Shown: positions 54,108-63,799, counted from the first letter of the stretch. The stretch: 64,000 nucleotides of DNA from Firmicutes bacterium HGW-Firmicutes-14 (GCA_002840275.1 PHAB01000001.1:186001-250000), one strand, 5' to 3'. Notes: generated by a model not told the origin, from the sequence alone. Program-made: numbers and translations.

Positions 54108-55907
54108 TCAAATCAATGACCTAACCTGTGGGATTATTTTTTGTATCGCGTCCAGATAAACGGAGTAGATACTATTAGCATAAGCAGGTATCTTTTTCCA
54201 TGTGCAGAGTACATATTCATTTTCATTAATTATCTTAAATCCACTGAAATGAAAGCATATCAGTTCATTGTTCTCGAAATGGATGACGCCGCCTTCCGAA
54301 TGAATATTGCAGCCTCTTCTTATGTTCCAGGATCCGGCATTTATGCCTCTATTTTCGGATATTTTAACGCCGGAATAGAGCTGCGGCCAGTCGTCCAGGT
54401 ATTTTTGATCTCCCCACAACCCGTTCTCCTGCTTGTCATAACACCACTTCTGACATTTTAGCCGCCATGACCGCAGGCATTTCATTCCGGTTTTATCCCT
54501 TTTAAAACCAATCAGCCCTGCTGAATATATGCCCAGCCTTTGCTTCCATTCGGGGCTGAGCCGCAATTTTGTCAAAAACACGGAATGCTCTCCCCAATCG
54601 TCATAGATATTCCTCACATCTTTAAAGAATAACAGGTCGGCATCCATGTACAAAATGGAATCCAAATTGTAGTTATTTTTAAGCAGATAAGTTACCAGTA
54701 CAGGCTTCAGGGTCCAGCAAAATTCATGCGCTTGTCTTTTCCGCCGGATTTTGGCCAGTTCCCTGCTTATGATATTATCCATGCTGATAAGGATTACATT
54801 AGTAAGATTCATTCCCGCAAGTAAATTATACGCTGTGTCGTCAATACATAAAATCCAGAGTCTGAACCGGTCACAGTACTTTTTCAGGGAATAATAGAGG
54901 GCCAGACCCTGAACTAAATAGTCTTTGGTCAGCAAAGTGCAGAGGTTTGGAAATTTTTCTACAGCATTTTCGTTAACCTCCAGGTTAAAATAGTTTGTAA
55001 TGAATTTTCCCTTCGTGCCGGCTGCCCGGTAGAAATCCTGATCAACCTTGCGTATTTGTTCCATGATATCGTTGCAGGCATGGATATAGGGCAGGTAAAC
55101 CCACTTCAGCACATCATCTGAAAAGTACCTGACAAAACCGCAAAGGTCAAATTCGTTCCCATCAAAGTAACGGAATTGAGAATAGTGAAAAAAAACCAGC
55201 CTATCCCCGTCAACATAGACAAATTTGCCATCATTAGATACCTTGCTGCCCATAATCATAGGTGGCGTAACATTAACACCCATATGTTTAATTACACCTA
55301 CATTGTTAAACCTTTCCCGCCAGTCATTTACATAAACCTGGTCACTCCAAAGGTTATTTTCATGCTTGACATAACACCACTCTATTAACCTGCTTCTGAA
55401 CCAATTCAGGCATTGGACTGCGTTTTCATCTCTCCTGAACCCCATAAAACCCGTATTATATTTTCCATATTTATTTACTACTATGGGCTTATCGTTTTTT
55501 GTCCACTTTCCCTCAGTTAACATGATGGAATTTTGACCCCATTCTTCAAATATTGGTTCGGGATCAGAAAAAAAGAAGGTATCTCCATCCAGCCATATGA
55601 TATGGTCTGTATTCAGGAAATGATTCAGGATATACAGCATGACCGAGGCTTTCGAGGTCCAGGCATATTCCTGCTCGTTACGTGTTCTTTTCACTGCCAG
55701 CAATTCATCGTCTTCCTTCTCTACGGCGGACATTGGTATTATTGTGGCATTTTTTAAGTTCATTTGTTTAAAGAGTTTATCTACTGTATCATCCAGGCAG
55801 ATCATGTAAAAGTGAAAGTCCTTATCACAGCTAAGAAGGGAGTTATACAATAACAACCCTCTGTAAGCATAGCCTTTACTAAATGTTGAGCAGTAGTAAT
55901 GGGTCAT
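54108..55907 (-). CDS. Double-domain glycosyltransferase, copy 2
   Basis: A 599-aa paralog of the gene at 52205, with the same order: THYYCSTFSKGYAYRG, IIWLDGDTFFFSDPEP, YNTGFMGF, WSDQVYVNDW, then LCTLLTKDYLVQGLALY, YMDADLLFFKDV, YSAGLIGF and WGDQKYLDDW. So four copies of one domain lie in tandem. It ends 25 nt before copy 1 and starts 12 nt after the epimerase. It probably builds a cell-surface polysaccharide or glycosylates a spore or S-layer protein. Confidence 0.85.
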   Translation of the reverse strand: MTHYYCSTFSKGYAYRGLLLYNSLLSCDKDFHFYMICLDDTVDKLFKQMNLKNATIIPMSAVEKEDDELLAVKRTRNEQEYAWTSKASVMLYILNHFLNTDHIIWLDGDTFFFSDPEPIFEEWGQNSIMLTEGKWTKNDKPIVVNKYGKYNTGFMGFRRDENAVQCLNWFRSRLIEWCYVKHENNLWSDQVYVNDWRERFNNVGVIKHMGVNVTPPMIMGSKVSNDGKFVYVDGDRLVFFHYSQFRYFDGNEFDLCGFVRYFSDDVLKWVYLPYIHACNDIMEQIRKVDQDFYRAAGTKGKFITNYFNLEVNENAVEKFPNLCTLLTKDYLVQGLALYYSLKKYCDRFRLWILCIDDTAYNLLAGMNLTNVILISMDNIISRELAKIRRKRQAHEFCWTLKPVLVTYLLKNNYNLDSILYMDADLLFFKDVRNIYDDWGEHSVFLTKLRLSPEWKQRLGIYSAGLIGFKRDKTGMKCLRSWRLKCQKWCYDKQENGLWGDQKYLDDWPQLYSGVKISENRGINAGSWNIRRGCNIHSEGGVIHFENNELICFHFSGFKIINENEYVLCTWKKIPAYANSIYSVYLDAIQKIIPQVRSLI

Positions 55908-55919
55908 CAGAACAGCTCC

Positions 55920-56873
55920 TTACTGGTATTTGTCTTTATTTTTTTCATACCATTTTATTGTTCTGTCGAGTCCTTCATCAAATCCTATCCGAGGCTCCCA
56001 TTTCAATACACTTTTTATTTTGTTAATATCAGGATGGGGCTTCCAGACTTCTCCTGATCTATAAGGTACAGCTCCATAGTTGGGTTTACTGGAAGTCTCC
56101 ATTCTTTTATATATCTTGTCAACATAGTACTTCAACTGAAATATCACACCAGTGCCAATATTGAATATCTCATTTTTTACAGTCACATCAAGTGCAGCCA
56201 AAAGAAGGCCGTCGATTATATTCTCAATATAGCAATAATCCCTGTATTGTTCACAACCGGTTAAGTTTACATCGGTATTATTCAAAAGTGACAAGATGAT
56301 ATGGGGAAAGAACTTGTGACTTCCTTCATTCTCTCCAAAAACACCAAAGGCTCTCAAGGTAACTATATCTATATTATTTTCTGCAGCGATTTGGTGGGAC
56401 AGCATGGTAGCGGCTGCCTTGGTACTTCCGTATATATTGAATGGTTCCAGATGACAGTCCTCTCCAATGATATCTTTTTTATCTCCGTATTCCATGCAAG
56501 TTCCTATGTTTATAAATTTTTTACATCCTAAAGGAATCAAAGAATTTAGGATATTCATCGTACCGATAATATTGGTATCTGCTGCAATAAAATAATCCTT
56601 TTGCCTTGCATCTACACCATATGCGGCCATATTGAAAACATAATCTGGCCTGATATTTTTTATACATGATTCCACTTTATCCAGATCTCTTATGTCAGCC
56701 TTATGGATTATAGTGTCTTTTATTAAATTCTCTATCCTCCATAAGTCCGACCCATTTCTTGCAATAATAAAGACTTGAGCATTTTCCTCAATCATCCTTT
56801 TAACGAGGTGGGACCCTATAAATCCACTAGCTCCGGTAATCAGTACTCTTTTATTGGTAAAAGCCCCTTTCAT
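55920..56873 (-). CDS. NAD-dependent epimerase/dehydratase
   Basis: A 317-aa extended SDR enzyme. It has the Rossmann loop TGASGFIGSHL, a catalytic Y-x3-K in YGSTKAA, and the substrate region GTGVIFQLK then YRSGEV. It acts on a nucleotide sugar; it is closest in feel to CDP- or GDP-sugar reductases and 4-epimerases, but the substrate is not decided. It overlaps ugd by 4 nt. Confidence 0.88.
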   Translation of the reverse strand: MKGAFTNKRVLITGASGFIGSHLVKRMIEENAQVFIIARNGSDLWRIENLIKDTIIHKADIRDLDKVESCIKNIRPDYVFNMAAYGVDARQKDYFIAADTNIIGTMNILNSLIPLGCKKFINIGTCMEYGDKKDIIGEDCHLEPFNIYGSTKAAATMLSHQIAAENNIDIVTLRAFGVFGENEGSHKFFPHIILSLLNNTDVNLTGCEQYRDYCYIENIIDGLLLAALDVTVKNEIFNIGTGVIFQLKYYVDKIYKRMETSSKPNYGAVPYRSGEVWKPHPDINKIKSVLKWEPRIGFDEGLDRTIKWYEKNKDKYQ

Positions 56874-58240
56874 GGCAAAAACTCCGCCAACCCAACACCA
56901 ATGTATTCTACCTCTGCAGCCTCCATGGCTTGTTTGTCGTATACACGGCGGCCATCTACTAAAACAGGGTTTTTCATCAACATGACGAACTCTTGAGCCG
57001 GAATGGCAGAAAACTCCGGCCAGCTGGTGGCAAGAATAGCGGCATCAGCATCCTGAAGTGCGTATTTGTAATCGGATGAATAGCATAGGCTTGATGCGTT
57101 TGCCGGAATAACCTTATCGGCATTTTCAACAGCTATAGGATCAACTACAACGACTGTAGCCATCTTATTCAGCAGCTCTTTTATAATAATCAGCGCCGGT
57201 GATTCCCTCACATCATCGGTATCAGGCTTGAAGGCGACGCCCAGTACAGCAACTTTTTTCCCCTGAAGGCCACCTACAGCCGTTTCTAGTCTTGAAACCA
57301 ATCTCAGGGGCTGAGTTTCATTTATTTTCAGAATAGATTTAAGCATTTCCGCTGAATAGCCCCTATTATCGGCAAAGGAAACAAGTGCTTTAACATCCTT
57401 CGGAAAGCAGCTCCCCCCAAAACCACAGCCCGCCATTAGATATGTAGTCATTTCAGGGTTTATAAGCAAGTCTCCCACCCTGGGGCTGAACCTTTTATCC
57501 AGAGTAACACCTTCAAGCACCTCTTTGACATCTATTCCTCCGGTTTCTTCACAAATGGAAGCCACTTCATTGGAATAGGAGATCAAGGCCGCCAGCAGGC
57601 CATTGGACGCATACTTTATCATTTCAGCTGTTCGTAAATTAACGCGGATTATAGGAGCCTTAAATTGATCCTTGTATATTCTCTTAACAGTGTTGAAACT
57701 CTTTTTGTCATAGGCTCCTATCACAATTCTGTCAGGGTTCATAAAATCTTCTACAGCTTTTCCCTCTCTCAGAAATTCAGGGTTCATTGCTAATCCAAAT
57801 CTTCCGGCTTTTTTCCCCGATGCCTCTTCAAGTATGTTTTTCACAACTGTATCAGTTGTAGTTGGAACAACAGTACTTTTTATACAAACAACATGGTATT
57901 TGTCTTTATTCTTCAGAATATCACCTATCTCCCTGACCGATTGCTTTATTTGGCTCAAGTCTATCTTCCCTTCACTATAGGGAGTACCTACTGCAACTAT
58001 GGTCACTTCCGTACACTTTACGGCATCCATTAAGCTGGTGGTTGCCAGAAGATTTCTTTTTGATACAGCCCCCTCAAGCAGTTCATCAAGTCCTGGCTCA
58101 TAAATGGTCGGCTGAGCCTCATTTATTCTTTTCACTATATCTTCCTGCTTATCAACACAGATTACCTGATGGCCCCTGGTCGCCAGGCAAACCCCTGTTA
58201 CAAGACCAACATACCCGGTACCAATTATAGAAATTTTCAT
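56870..58240 (-). CDS. ugd: UDP-glucose 6-dehydrogenase
   Basis: A 456-aa enzyme oxidising UDP-glucose to UDP-glucuronate. It has the N-terminal GTGYVGLVTGVCLA, the hinge, the catalytic cysteine in GCGFGGSCFPKD (about residue 260) and the C-terminal domain GVAFKPDTDDVRESPA. Length is standard. It overlaps neighbours on both sides by 4 nt and feeds the next enzyme, a UDP-glucuronate decarboxylase-like protein. Confidence 0.97.
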   Translation of the reverse strand: MKISIIGTGYVGLVTGVCLATRGHQVICVDKQEDIVKRINEAQPTIYEPGLDELLEGAVSKRNLLATTSLMDAVKCTEVTIVAVGTPYSEGKIDLSQIKQSVREIGDILKNKDKYHVVCIKSTVVPTTTDTVVKNILEEASGKKAGRFGLAMNPEFLREGKAVEDFMNPDRIVIGAYDKKSFNTVKRIYKDQFKAPIIRVNLRTAEMIKYASNGLLAALISYSNEVASICEETGGIDVKEVLEGVTLDKRFSPRVGDLLINPEMTTYLMAGCGFGGSCFPKDVKALVSFADNRGYSAEMLKSILKINETQPLRLVSRLETAVGGLQGKKVAVLGVAFKPDTDDVRESPALIIIKELLNKMATVVVVDPIAVENADKVIPANASSLCYSSDYKYALQDADAAILATSWPEFSAIPAQEFVMLMKNPVLVDGRRVYDKQAMEAAEVEYIGVGLAEFLP

Positions 58241-59319
58241 ATTTTACCGTCTCCTTCAAATTTGTAAGCTTCTTTGTACCATGCCAGCATTTTTTTCAGA
58301 CCTGCCTTTAATTCAACTTTAGGATGATAACCCAACAGGTTTTTTGCCTTTGTAAGGTCAGGACACCTTCTCTCAGGGTTGTCAATAAGGTAATCGGCTT
58401 CCTCGCTCTGTCTATATTCTAAATCCACTCCTCCAACCGTCTCGGCTATCGCTTTTGCCAGGTCAAGCATGGATATTTCTTGTTGATCGTTTCCTATATT
58501 AAAGGCTTCTCCATCGTAATTCGACAATATTGCCTTTACAAAACCACACATTGCATCACTTATATAGCAAAAGCTTCGTGTAGGTGAACCGTCACTTAGC
58601 AGTTGAAGCTTCTTACCGTTTAATGCATTATTAAAAAAATCAGGAATTACCCTTTTGTCATCTATTCTTAATCCAGGACCAAACACATTAAAGGGTCTGA
58701 CAATTTTGACCGGTGTGCCGTACTGTCTGTAATAGTTCACACACAAAGTCTCCCCAAGCCTTTTCGACTCATCATAGCAAGCCCTTGGGCCGGTGCAGGA
58801 TACATTACCATTATAGCTTTCCGGTGTTGGAATCCATTCCTTAGGAGGGTTTCCATATATCTCACTGGTGGAGAAAAAGAGAAAACTCTTTGCTTTTTTA
58901 TTTCTGGCAAGTTCTAAAAGATTTTTCAAACCTATTACATTCGATTCTATAGTTTCGATAGGGTATTTTCTATAGTAGGCAGGAGAGGCTATACTGGCAG
59001 CATGAACAATATAATCTGCCTTACCGTAAACACTTACACTCTTTATTACATCTTTATCATATATCCTGAAGTTATTAATCTTCTGAAGATGACTGATTCT
59101 CTCAGGGATTCCTGAAATGAAGTTTTCAAGGCAAATAACCCGGCAAGGCTTTGTAAATAATTCCCTATTACAATAATTCAGAAGGTCAAGAAAGTAGGCG
59201 CCAATAAATCCTCCACCACCGCTAATCAGCCAGGTGGCTCCTTCAGCCTCTTTCAAATCCTCCCGCAGTTCGTTGCAAATATAGCTGATATCATCACCTA
59301 TAATACTGTTATAACTCAA
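58237..59319 (-). CDS. UDP-glucuronate decarboxylase-like epimerase/dehydratase
   Basis: A 360-aa SDR. It has SGGGGFIGAYFLDLL, the STSEIYG Ser, the catalytic Y-x3-K in CYDESKRLGE (with the ACYDESKR start typical of UDP-xylose synthase), then RPFNVFGPGLR and DGSPTRSFCYISD. This pattern fits conversion of UDP-glucuronate to UDP-xylose, and ugd next to it supplies the substrate. It begins at TTG 59319 with GGGGAGTG upstream. Confidence 0.88.
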   Translation of the reverse strand: MSYNSIIGDDISYICNELREDLKEAEGATWLISGGGGFIGAYFLDLLNYCNRELFTKPCRVICLENFISGIPERISHLQKINNFRIYDKDVIKSVSVYGKADYIVHAASIASPAYYRKYPIETIESNVIGLKNLLELARNKKAKSFLFFSTSEIYGNPPKEWIPTPESYNGNVSCTGPRACYDESKRLGETLCVNYYRQYGTPVKIVRPFNVFGPGLRIDDKRVIPDFFNNALNGKKLQLLSDGSPTRSFCYISDAMCGFVKAILSNYDGEAFNIGNDQQEISMLDLAKAIAETVGGVDLEYRQSEEADYLIDNPERRCPDLTKAKNLLGYHPKVELKAGLKKMLAWYKEAYKFEGDGKI

Positions 59320-59556
59320 AAAACATCACTCCCCGCTTCATCATATTATCATCACCCTTAATCAAAGGCTCGAACAGGGCGTATCTCTGCTACCTGGGCC
59401 TTAAATTAAATATAGGCCTTTCTTTATATTATGAATCCTTAACTAATATGCTACAGAATTGTAATGAGAGTGCGACAGCTTCACATCCCTCTATGCTCTG
59501 ACATATAAATATATTATGGTAAACCGTTAAGTTTGATTCTGTGGGAGGTGGCCCTG

Positions 59557-60105
59557 GTGAGATTTGAGGAAACAACCATGCCTCAGGTTTATTTAATCCA
59601 TTTAGAGAAACGTGAAGATGAACGGGGATTTTTTGCCCGGGAATGGTGCAAAAAAGAGTTTGCTGCCAAAGGTATTACTTCAGATGTGGTGCAGGTAAAT
59701 ATATCCTATAGTAAAAATGCCGGTACCATGCGGGGACTACATTATCAGATTGAACCCCACGGAGAAGCAAAGCTTGTACGCTGCATCAGGGGGAGTATTT
59801 TTGATGTCATAATTGATTTGCGTCCGGGATCTCCAACATATAATCGCTGGCACTCGTTTACTCTAACCGATGACTTAACCGGCTTGTATGTGCCGGACGG
59901 CTTTGCTCACGGTTTTTTAACGCTGGAAGATGACACTTTGGTTACATATCTGACATCAAATTACTACAGCCCGGAGAGCGAAAGGGGGATCCGTTGGGAT
60001 GACCCCGTGTTCAATATTGCCTGGCCAAAAGAAATAACTGTAATCTCTGCAAAGGATAAAAGCTGGCCTGATTATCCTAAGCATGGGTCGGTGAATCATC
60101 AATGA
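59557..60105 (+). CDS. rfbC: dTDP-4-dehydrorhamnose 3,5-epimerase family protein
   Basis: A 182-aa RmlC-type cupin. It has the DERGFFAREWCKKEF start, the HYQIEPHGEAKLVRCIRGSIFDVIIDLR core with the conserved His and Asp, and GFAHGFLTLEDDTLVTY. In this context it may act on a CDP- rather than dTDP-sugar. GTG 59557 follows GGGAGGTGG. It overlaps rfbF by 4 nt. Confidence 0.92.
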   Translation: MRFEETTMPQVYLIHLEKREDERGFFAREWCKKEFAAKGITSDVVQVNISYSKNAGTMRGLHYQIEPHGEAKLVRCIRGSIFDVIIDLRPGSPTYNRWHSFTLTDDLTGLYVPDGFAHGFLTLEDDTLVTYLTSNYYSPESERGIRWDDPVFNIAWPKEITVISAKDKSWPDYPKHGSVNHQ

Positions 60106-60875
60106 AGGTAGTTATTTTAGCAGGTGGCCTCGGTACCCGCATAAAGGAAGAATCACAAAACAAACCCAAGCCAATGGTGGAAATAGGAGAAATGCCGATA
60201 CTCTGGCATATCATGAAGATCTATTCCAAATACGGATTAAATAATTTTGTGATATGTTTGGGTTACAAAAGTATTTACATTAAGCAATATTTTTCAGATT
60301 ATTTTGATTCACAGTCCGATTTTACCATCAATCTGGGGAACAACTCCAAAACAGTGCACAGCTCCAGGACTGAACCCTGGGAAGTTACTCTGATCGATAC
60401 AGGGCTTGGTACTATGACGGGTGGGCGGGTAAAAAGAATTCGGCCATTTAATGATCACAAAACATTTATGCTTACCTACGGAGACGGTCTTGCAGACGTT
60501 AATATACACAAGTTATTGGCTTTTCACAAGAAACACGGTAAACTGGCTACCGTTACGGTGGTCAAACCGGAGGGTAGATTTGGCACTGTAACCCTCACAG
60601 ATAATGGTCTGGTAGACAGCTTTCAGGAAAAAGCCCGGTCTGATTCTCCGTGGATTAATATCGGTTATTTTGTAATGGAACCGGGGGTATTTGATTATAT
60701 AGATGGCGATGACACCGTACTGGAAAGACATACGCTTGTCAGGCTGGCAGCAGACAAACAACTGGCAGCATTTGAGCATACCGGTTTCTGGCACCCCATG
60801 GATAACATAGCAGACCGGGATCACTTATCAGAACTATGGAAAAACGGCAATGCTCCCTGGAAAGTATGGGATTAG
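60102..60875 (+). CDS. rfbF: Glucose-1-phosphate cytidylyltransferase
   Basis: A 257-aa enzyme making CDP-glucose from CTP and glucose 1-phosphate. The nucleotide loop [20 protein letters not shown], the [11 protein letters not shown] metal site and the [15 protein letters not shown] end are those of RfbF. CDP-glucose 4,6-dehydratase (rfbG) normally comes next, but here an IS3-type remnant starts right after the stop, so the pathway looks cut off. Confidence 0.95.
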   Translation: MKVVILAGGLGTRIKEESQNKPKPMVEIGEMPILWHIMKIYSKYGLNNFVICLGYKSIYIKQYFSDYFDSQSDFTINLGNNSKTVHSSRTEPWEVTLIDTGLGTMTGGRVKRIRPFNDHKTFMLTYGDGLADVNIHKLLAFHKKHGKLATVTVVKPEGRFGTVTLTDNGLVDSFQEKARSDSPWINIGYFVMEPGVFDYIDGDDTVLERHTLVRLAADKQLAAFEHTGFWHPMDNIADRDHLSELWKNGNAPWKVWD

Positions 60876-61071
60876 GTATAATCATTGAGCCACTCTCCAT
60901 TTTTAATTTACCCCAGAAGGATTCCATCGGAGCATTGTCATAGCAGTTGCCTTTCCTGCTCATGCTACAGATAAATCCATGCTTTTTTAGCAGATCCTGA
61001 TATTCCTTGCTGGCATATTGTACTCCACGATCTGAATGTACCAGCAAACCTGCCTTGGCACCGGTAGTTCA
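60876..61071 (-). pseudogene. IS3-family transposase (orfB) remnant
   Basis: An open minus frame reads [21 protein letters not shown] then [17 protein letters not shown], the DDE-integrase C-terminal region of IS3/IS150 transposases including the last Glu. The frame then shifts by a 2-nt AG duplication (ATGGAGAG for ATGGAG); the old frame continues EWLNDYT. Both ends are cut off, so the element is dead. Confidence 0.85.
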
Positions 61072-61195
61072 CAAAAAGTTCACGGATTCCGTGGAAAATA
61101 CATTTTCATCGTGGACGCACCAATATTTACCAGGCCGGGGAGCCTTGATAATTTATCTGTAATTTTTCAATAGCCCTTCAGCATTTTCCCCAAAT

Positions 61196-61221
61196 AAAAA
61201 GAACCCGCAAAATGCGAGTCC
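61196..61221 (-). terminator. Terminator after the 5-formyl-THF cyclo-ligase gene
   Basis: GGACTCGCA and TGCGGGTTC on the minus strand pair fully with G-U pairs, followed by TTTTTATTTG. It lies at the stop codon. Confidence 0.75.
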
Positions 61222-61794
61222 TTAAAACTTCATTACCCTGTCCTCGGTAACCACATACCTCATGGGATAATCGTGGGCCTCCGGGTAAACATTGTCCCTT
61301 ATCTGCAGCTCAAAGGCCAGGGCGGCAAAGGATACCTCCGGTCTCAAGAGCCTGAGGAACCTGTCATAAAATCCTCCCCCATAGCCCAGCCTGTTTCCCT
61401 TTTCGTCAAAAGATACCCCAGGGACAATTACAAAATCGATTTCTTTCGGCTCAACAGGTCTCACACACTCTGGTTTCGGCTCCAGGATACCCCAGGTTCC
61501 ACTGGTGAGATCGCCCGGGTAATCCTTTATTTCTGATGGAATAAGTCTCGTGTTTTTAGTATCGGTAATAGGGATAACCACCCTCTTCCCGTTTTCCAGG
61601 CAGTATTTTATCAGGTCACTGGTGATGACTTCATTCCTGAATTCGATGTAAAACATAACCAGCCCGGCTTTTTGAAATTCCGGGATGCCCTTTACCTTCT
61701 CAGCAATTCGGGCGCTCTTTTCTTTGACTATTTCCTCCGGTTGACTCATCCTCAGGCTGATAATCTCTTTTCTCAGTTGTTTCTTGTCCAACAC
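61222..61794 (-). CDS. 5-formyltetrahydrofolate cyclo-ligase
   Basis: A 190-aa folate salvage enzyme converting 5-formyl-THF to 5,10-methenyl-THF with ATP. It has KKQLRKEI near the start, FRNEVITSDLIKYC, and the key GNRLGYGGGFYDRFL motif (about 140-152) of the family. GTG 61794 follows GGGAAGGGAA; a longer start at 61848 lacks a site. Confidence 0.93.
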   Translation of the reverse strand: MLDKKQLRKEIISLRMSQPEEIVKEKSARIAEKVKGIPEFQKAGLVMFYIEFRNEVITSDLIKYCLENGKRVVIPITDTKNTRLIPSEIKDYPGDLTSGTWGILEPKPECVRPVEPKEIDFVIVPGVSFDEKGNRLGYGGGFYDRFLRLLRPEVSFAALAFELQIRDNVYPEAHDYPMRYVVTEDRVMKF

Positions 61795-61911
61795 AATGGT
61801 TCCCTTCCCTCTCCCGATTTTTCTATCTATCCAAACGCAGTTAACCACCCAATGGAATTGTCACCCACATCCCTTCTTTAGGTAAATGGGGCAAGTGGTA
61901 TATGACACTCC

Positions 61912-62487
61912 TTATCTGGCCAGAAGACCTGTACGGTTCAGGGGCCAGAACCTCCAAAAAGCCCTGCCTTTAATGTTTTCAATCGGAAGGAACCCCCATG
62001 AATGGCTGTCAAAACTGTTGTTGCGGTTGTCCCCCATGACAAATACCGCCCCTTCAGGAATGGTTATAGGCCCAATGTTATAGCTGGGCTTTTGGGCGAT
62101 ATATGGTTCCTCAAGGGATTCCCCATTGATCAGGACCTTGCCGTCCCTGACCTCTACCGTATCCCCCGGAAGCCCGATAATCCTCTTGATGAGGTCATTT
62201 TTCATATCCCCTATCTGGGCTTCAGGCGGGGGAGCAAAGACCACAATATCCGTGCGTTCAAATTCATCAAATTTAAAGACTATCTTATCAACTAAAAGCC
62301 TGTCACCAATTTCCAGGGTCGGCAGCATTGACCCGGAAGGTATTTCCCTGGCTTCCACGACATAGTGCCTCAGGACAAAAGTCAATATCAGGGCAAGTAC
62401 TATCACCTGGATTGCATCTTTGATGAAATCCCAAGCCAGACTTGAAAAACCTCTGTGTTTGTTCCCGTCTTCTAAAAAATCCTGCAT
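61912..62487 (-). CDS. lepB: Signal peptidase I
   Basis: A 191-aa type I signal peptidase. One N-terminal membrane anchor (about residues 20-40) is followed by the catalytic Ser in IPSGSMLPTLEIGD, the Lys in NDLIKRIIGLPGD, and the box GAVFVMGDNRNNSFDSHSWG. It cleaves signal peptides outside the membrane, including those of the subtilase and the secreted unknown protein here. The gene is monocistronic. Confidence 0.97.
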   Translation of the reverse strand: MQDFLEDGNKHRGFSSLAWDFIKDAIQVIVLALILTFVLRHYVVEAREIPSGSMLPTLEIGDRLLVDKIVFKFDEFERTDIVVFAPPPEAQIGDMKNDLIKRIIGLPGDTVEVRDGKVLINGESLEEPYIAQKPSYNIGPITIPEGAVFVMGDNRNNSFDSHSWGFLPIENIKGRAFWRFWPLNRTGLLAR

Positions 62488-62622
62488 TGTTACTCACCTG
62501 CCCCACTGGTTTAGGATCCGGTTTAGCATACTGGTTTACTACATTCGATAAAAGGTTATTCTCCATGCAAAACGTACATTCTTATTATATTTTATTTTCC
62601 AAGGAAAGAAAACCTATAAAAG

Positions 62623-62651
62623 AAAAAAGCTCAGACTTGGCGCCTAAGCTT
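62623..62651 (-). terminator. Terminator after the small membrane protein gene
   Basis: AAGCTTAG / CTGAGCTT on the minus strand (one G-U pair), followed by TTTTTTCTTTT. It lies about 20 nt past the stop. Confidence 0.65.
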
Positions 62652-62670
62652 GAATTTACCCTTTTTTTTT

Positions 62671-62970
62671 TTAAATTATCTTCCATATTGCACTTGCAGC
62701 GACCACCCCTCCAAAAAGGGGCAGAAACTGGTGCTGGGACCAAGTCAGACCAGGCCCATATACCACATATACTGCCGTAATTACAAGCAACCCCAACAAT
62801 ATGTTCTCCGAAATAATTGTAACCACCAGTGTGATGATAAATGCTGCAACAATTACTCCCAACCACGCCGGATATGTTTCGATAGGTTCCACTGTATAAA
62901 AATACCACCAGGCGAAAGTCCCAAAAAGGACTGCTAATAACTGCCTGAAAACAGTGGAAGCAGCCATCAT
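62671..62970 (-). CDS. Small multi-pass membrane protein, unknown
   Basis: A 99-aa protein with GGAGGTGAT 4 nt before the first of two ATGs. It has hydrophobic segments at about residues 8-24, 35-55, 57-73 and 82-98, so three or four membrane passes, joined by short loops (VEPIETYPAW, GPGLTWSQHQF). No family is recognised. It lies between lepB and a non-coding repeat tract. Confidence 0.75.
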   Translation of the reverse strand: MMAASTVFRQLLAVLFGTFAWWYFYTVEPIETYPAWLGVIVAAFIITLVVTIISENILLGLLVITAVYVVYGPGLTWSQHQFLPLFGGVVAASAIWKII

Positions 62971-63307
62971 TTTATCACCTCCTTATTAAGTTTTTGGTGA
63001 CCGGAGAACATTATTAAGCCTGCCTCCGGTCAGCGCCGAAGACAGGCCTTATCATCTGCCATTTCTTCGGCAACCCGGCTGTCATGACCAGTTGGCAGTT
63101 TGCAGTTGGCAGTTATCAGTCTTATTACCGAGATATCGGCTTTAAGAACTGACTACTGTTAACAGCTTACTGACTACTAATTTTAGACCCGTGGCTTTGC
63201 GTCCCTGCCTTTCGGCAGGTTTGCCTTTGTCGGGAAACCACCCTTTTAAAGGGCATATTTATTTGTTATTTATATCGAAATTTACTTCCAAATACTTTAG
63301 TAAAATT
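62971..63307. other. Gap with a heptad repeat tract
   Basis: A tandem 7-bp repeat runs 63089-63123: CAGTTGG, CAGTTTG, CAGTTGG, CAGTTAT, CAGTCTT. A weaker continuation of ACTGACT-like units lies at 63147-63178. No gene or other signal is seen in the remaining gap. Confidence 0.7.
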
Positions 63308-63799
63308 TTAATAATTGACCAGAACAGCCCTTGCGTGGCCTTCTTTCGTGACAATTATGCCCACAGAATCCCCCGGTTTTACCTGACCAAGAGAAATCAC
63401 CTGTTCCTTATTGCGGATAATTGCTTCCTTGTTCACAGGAACATTTGGGCTGATTTTCACGCTGTTGTCATCCATCTCCTGGTCCACCGTCAGGACCCGT
63501 TTGTCTATATCAACAGCCTTTACCTCTCCCCATACTATCAATTCCCCTGACTTGGGGTCGGCATTTGGTACATTGGTTTCTTCAATTGTCTGCAGAGATA
63601 CTTCTTTTTTCTCCTTCCCGCCGTTCTGTGAGCTTCCGTTAGATGAACTGTCATCCCCGGTAATCTGGGGCTGTGGGACTTTAACATCCCTAATCTCCGG
63701 TTGTTTAGATTCTCCTTTAAAAGTTGAGTAACCGAGGTAACCGCCAATAACCAGTGCCACAACGATGAACAAAACTAAAAATGGCAGGTTCTTTTTCAA
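63308..63799 (-). CDS. Membrane-anchored extracytoplasmic protein, unknown
   Basis: About 163 aa from TTG 63799, with GGGGAGGG 6 nt upstream. A single N-terminal anchor (residues 5-25) is followed by a low-complexity Ser/Gly/Asn linker (about 45-65) and a beta-rich C-terminal domain (ELIVWGEVKAVDIDKRVLTVDQ ... LGQVKPGDSVGIIVT), which resembles an OB-like barrel. Function is not assigned. A longer in-frame start at 63922 would place a hydrophobic tail before the anchor and has no site. Confidence 0.75.
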   Translation of the reverse strand: MKKNLPFLVLFIVVALVIGGYLGYSTFKGESKQPEIRDVKVPQPQITGDDSSSNGSSQNGGKEKKEVSLQTIEETNVPNADPKSGELIVWGEVKAVDIDKRVLTVDQEMDDNSVKISPNVPVNKEAIIRNKEQVISLGQVKPGDSVGIIVTKEGHARAVLVNY

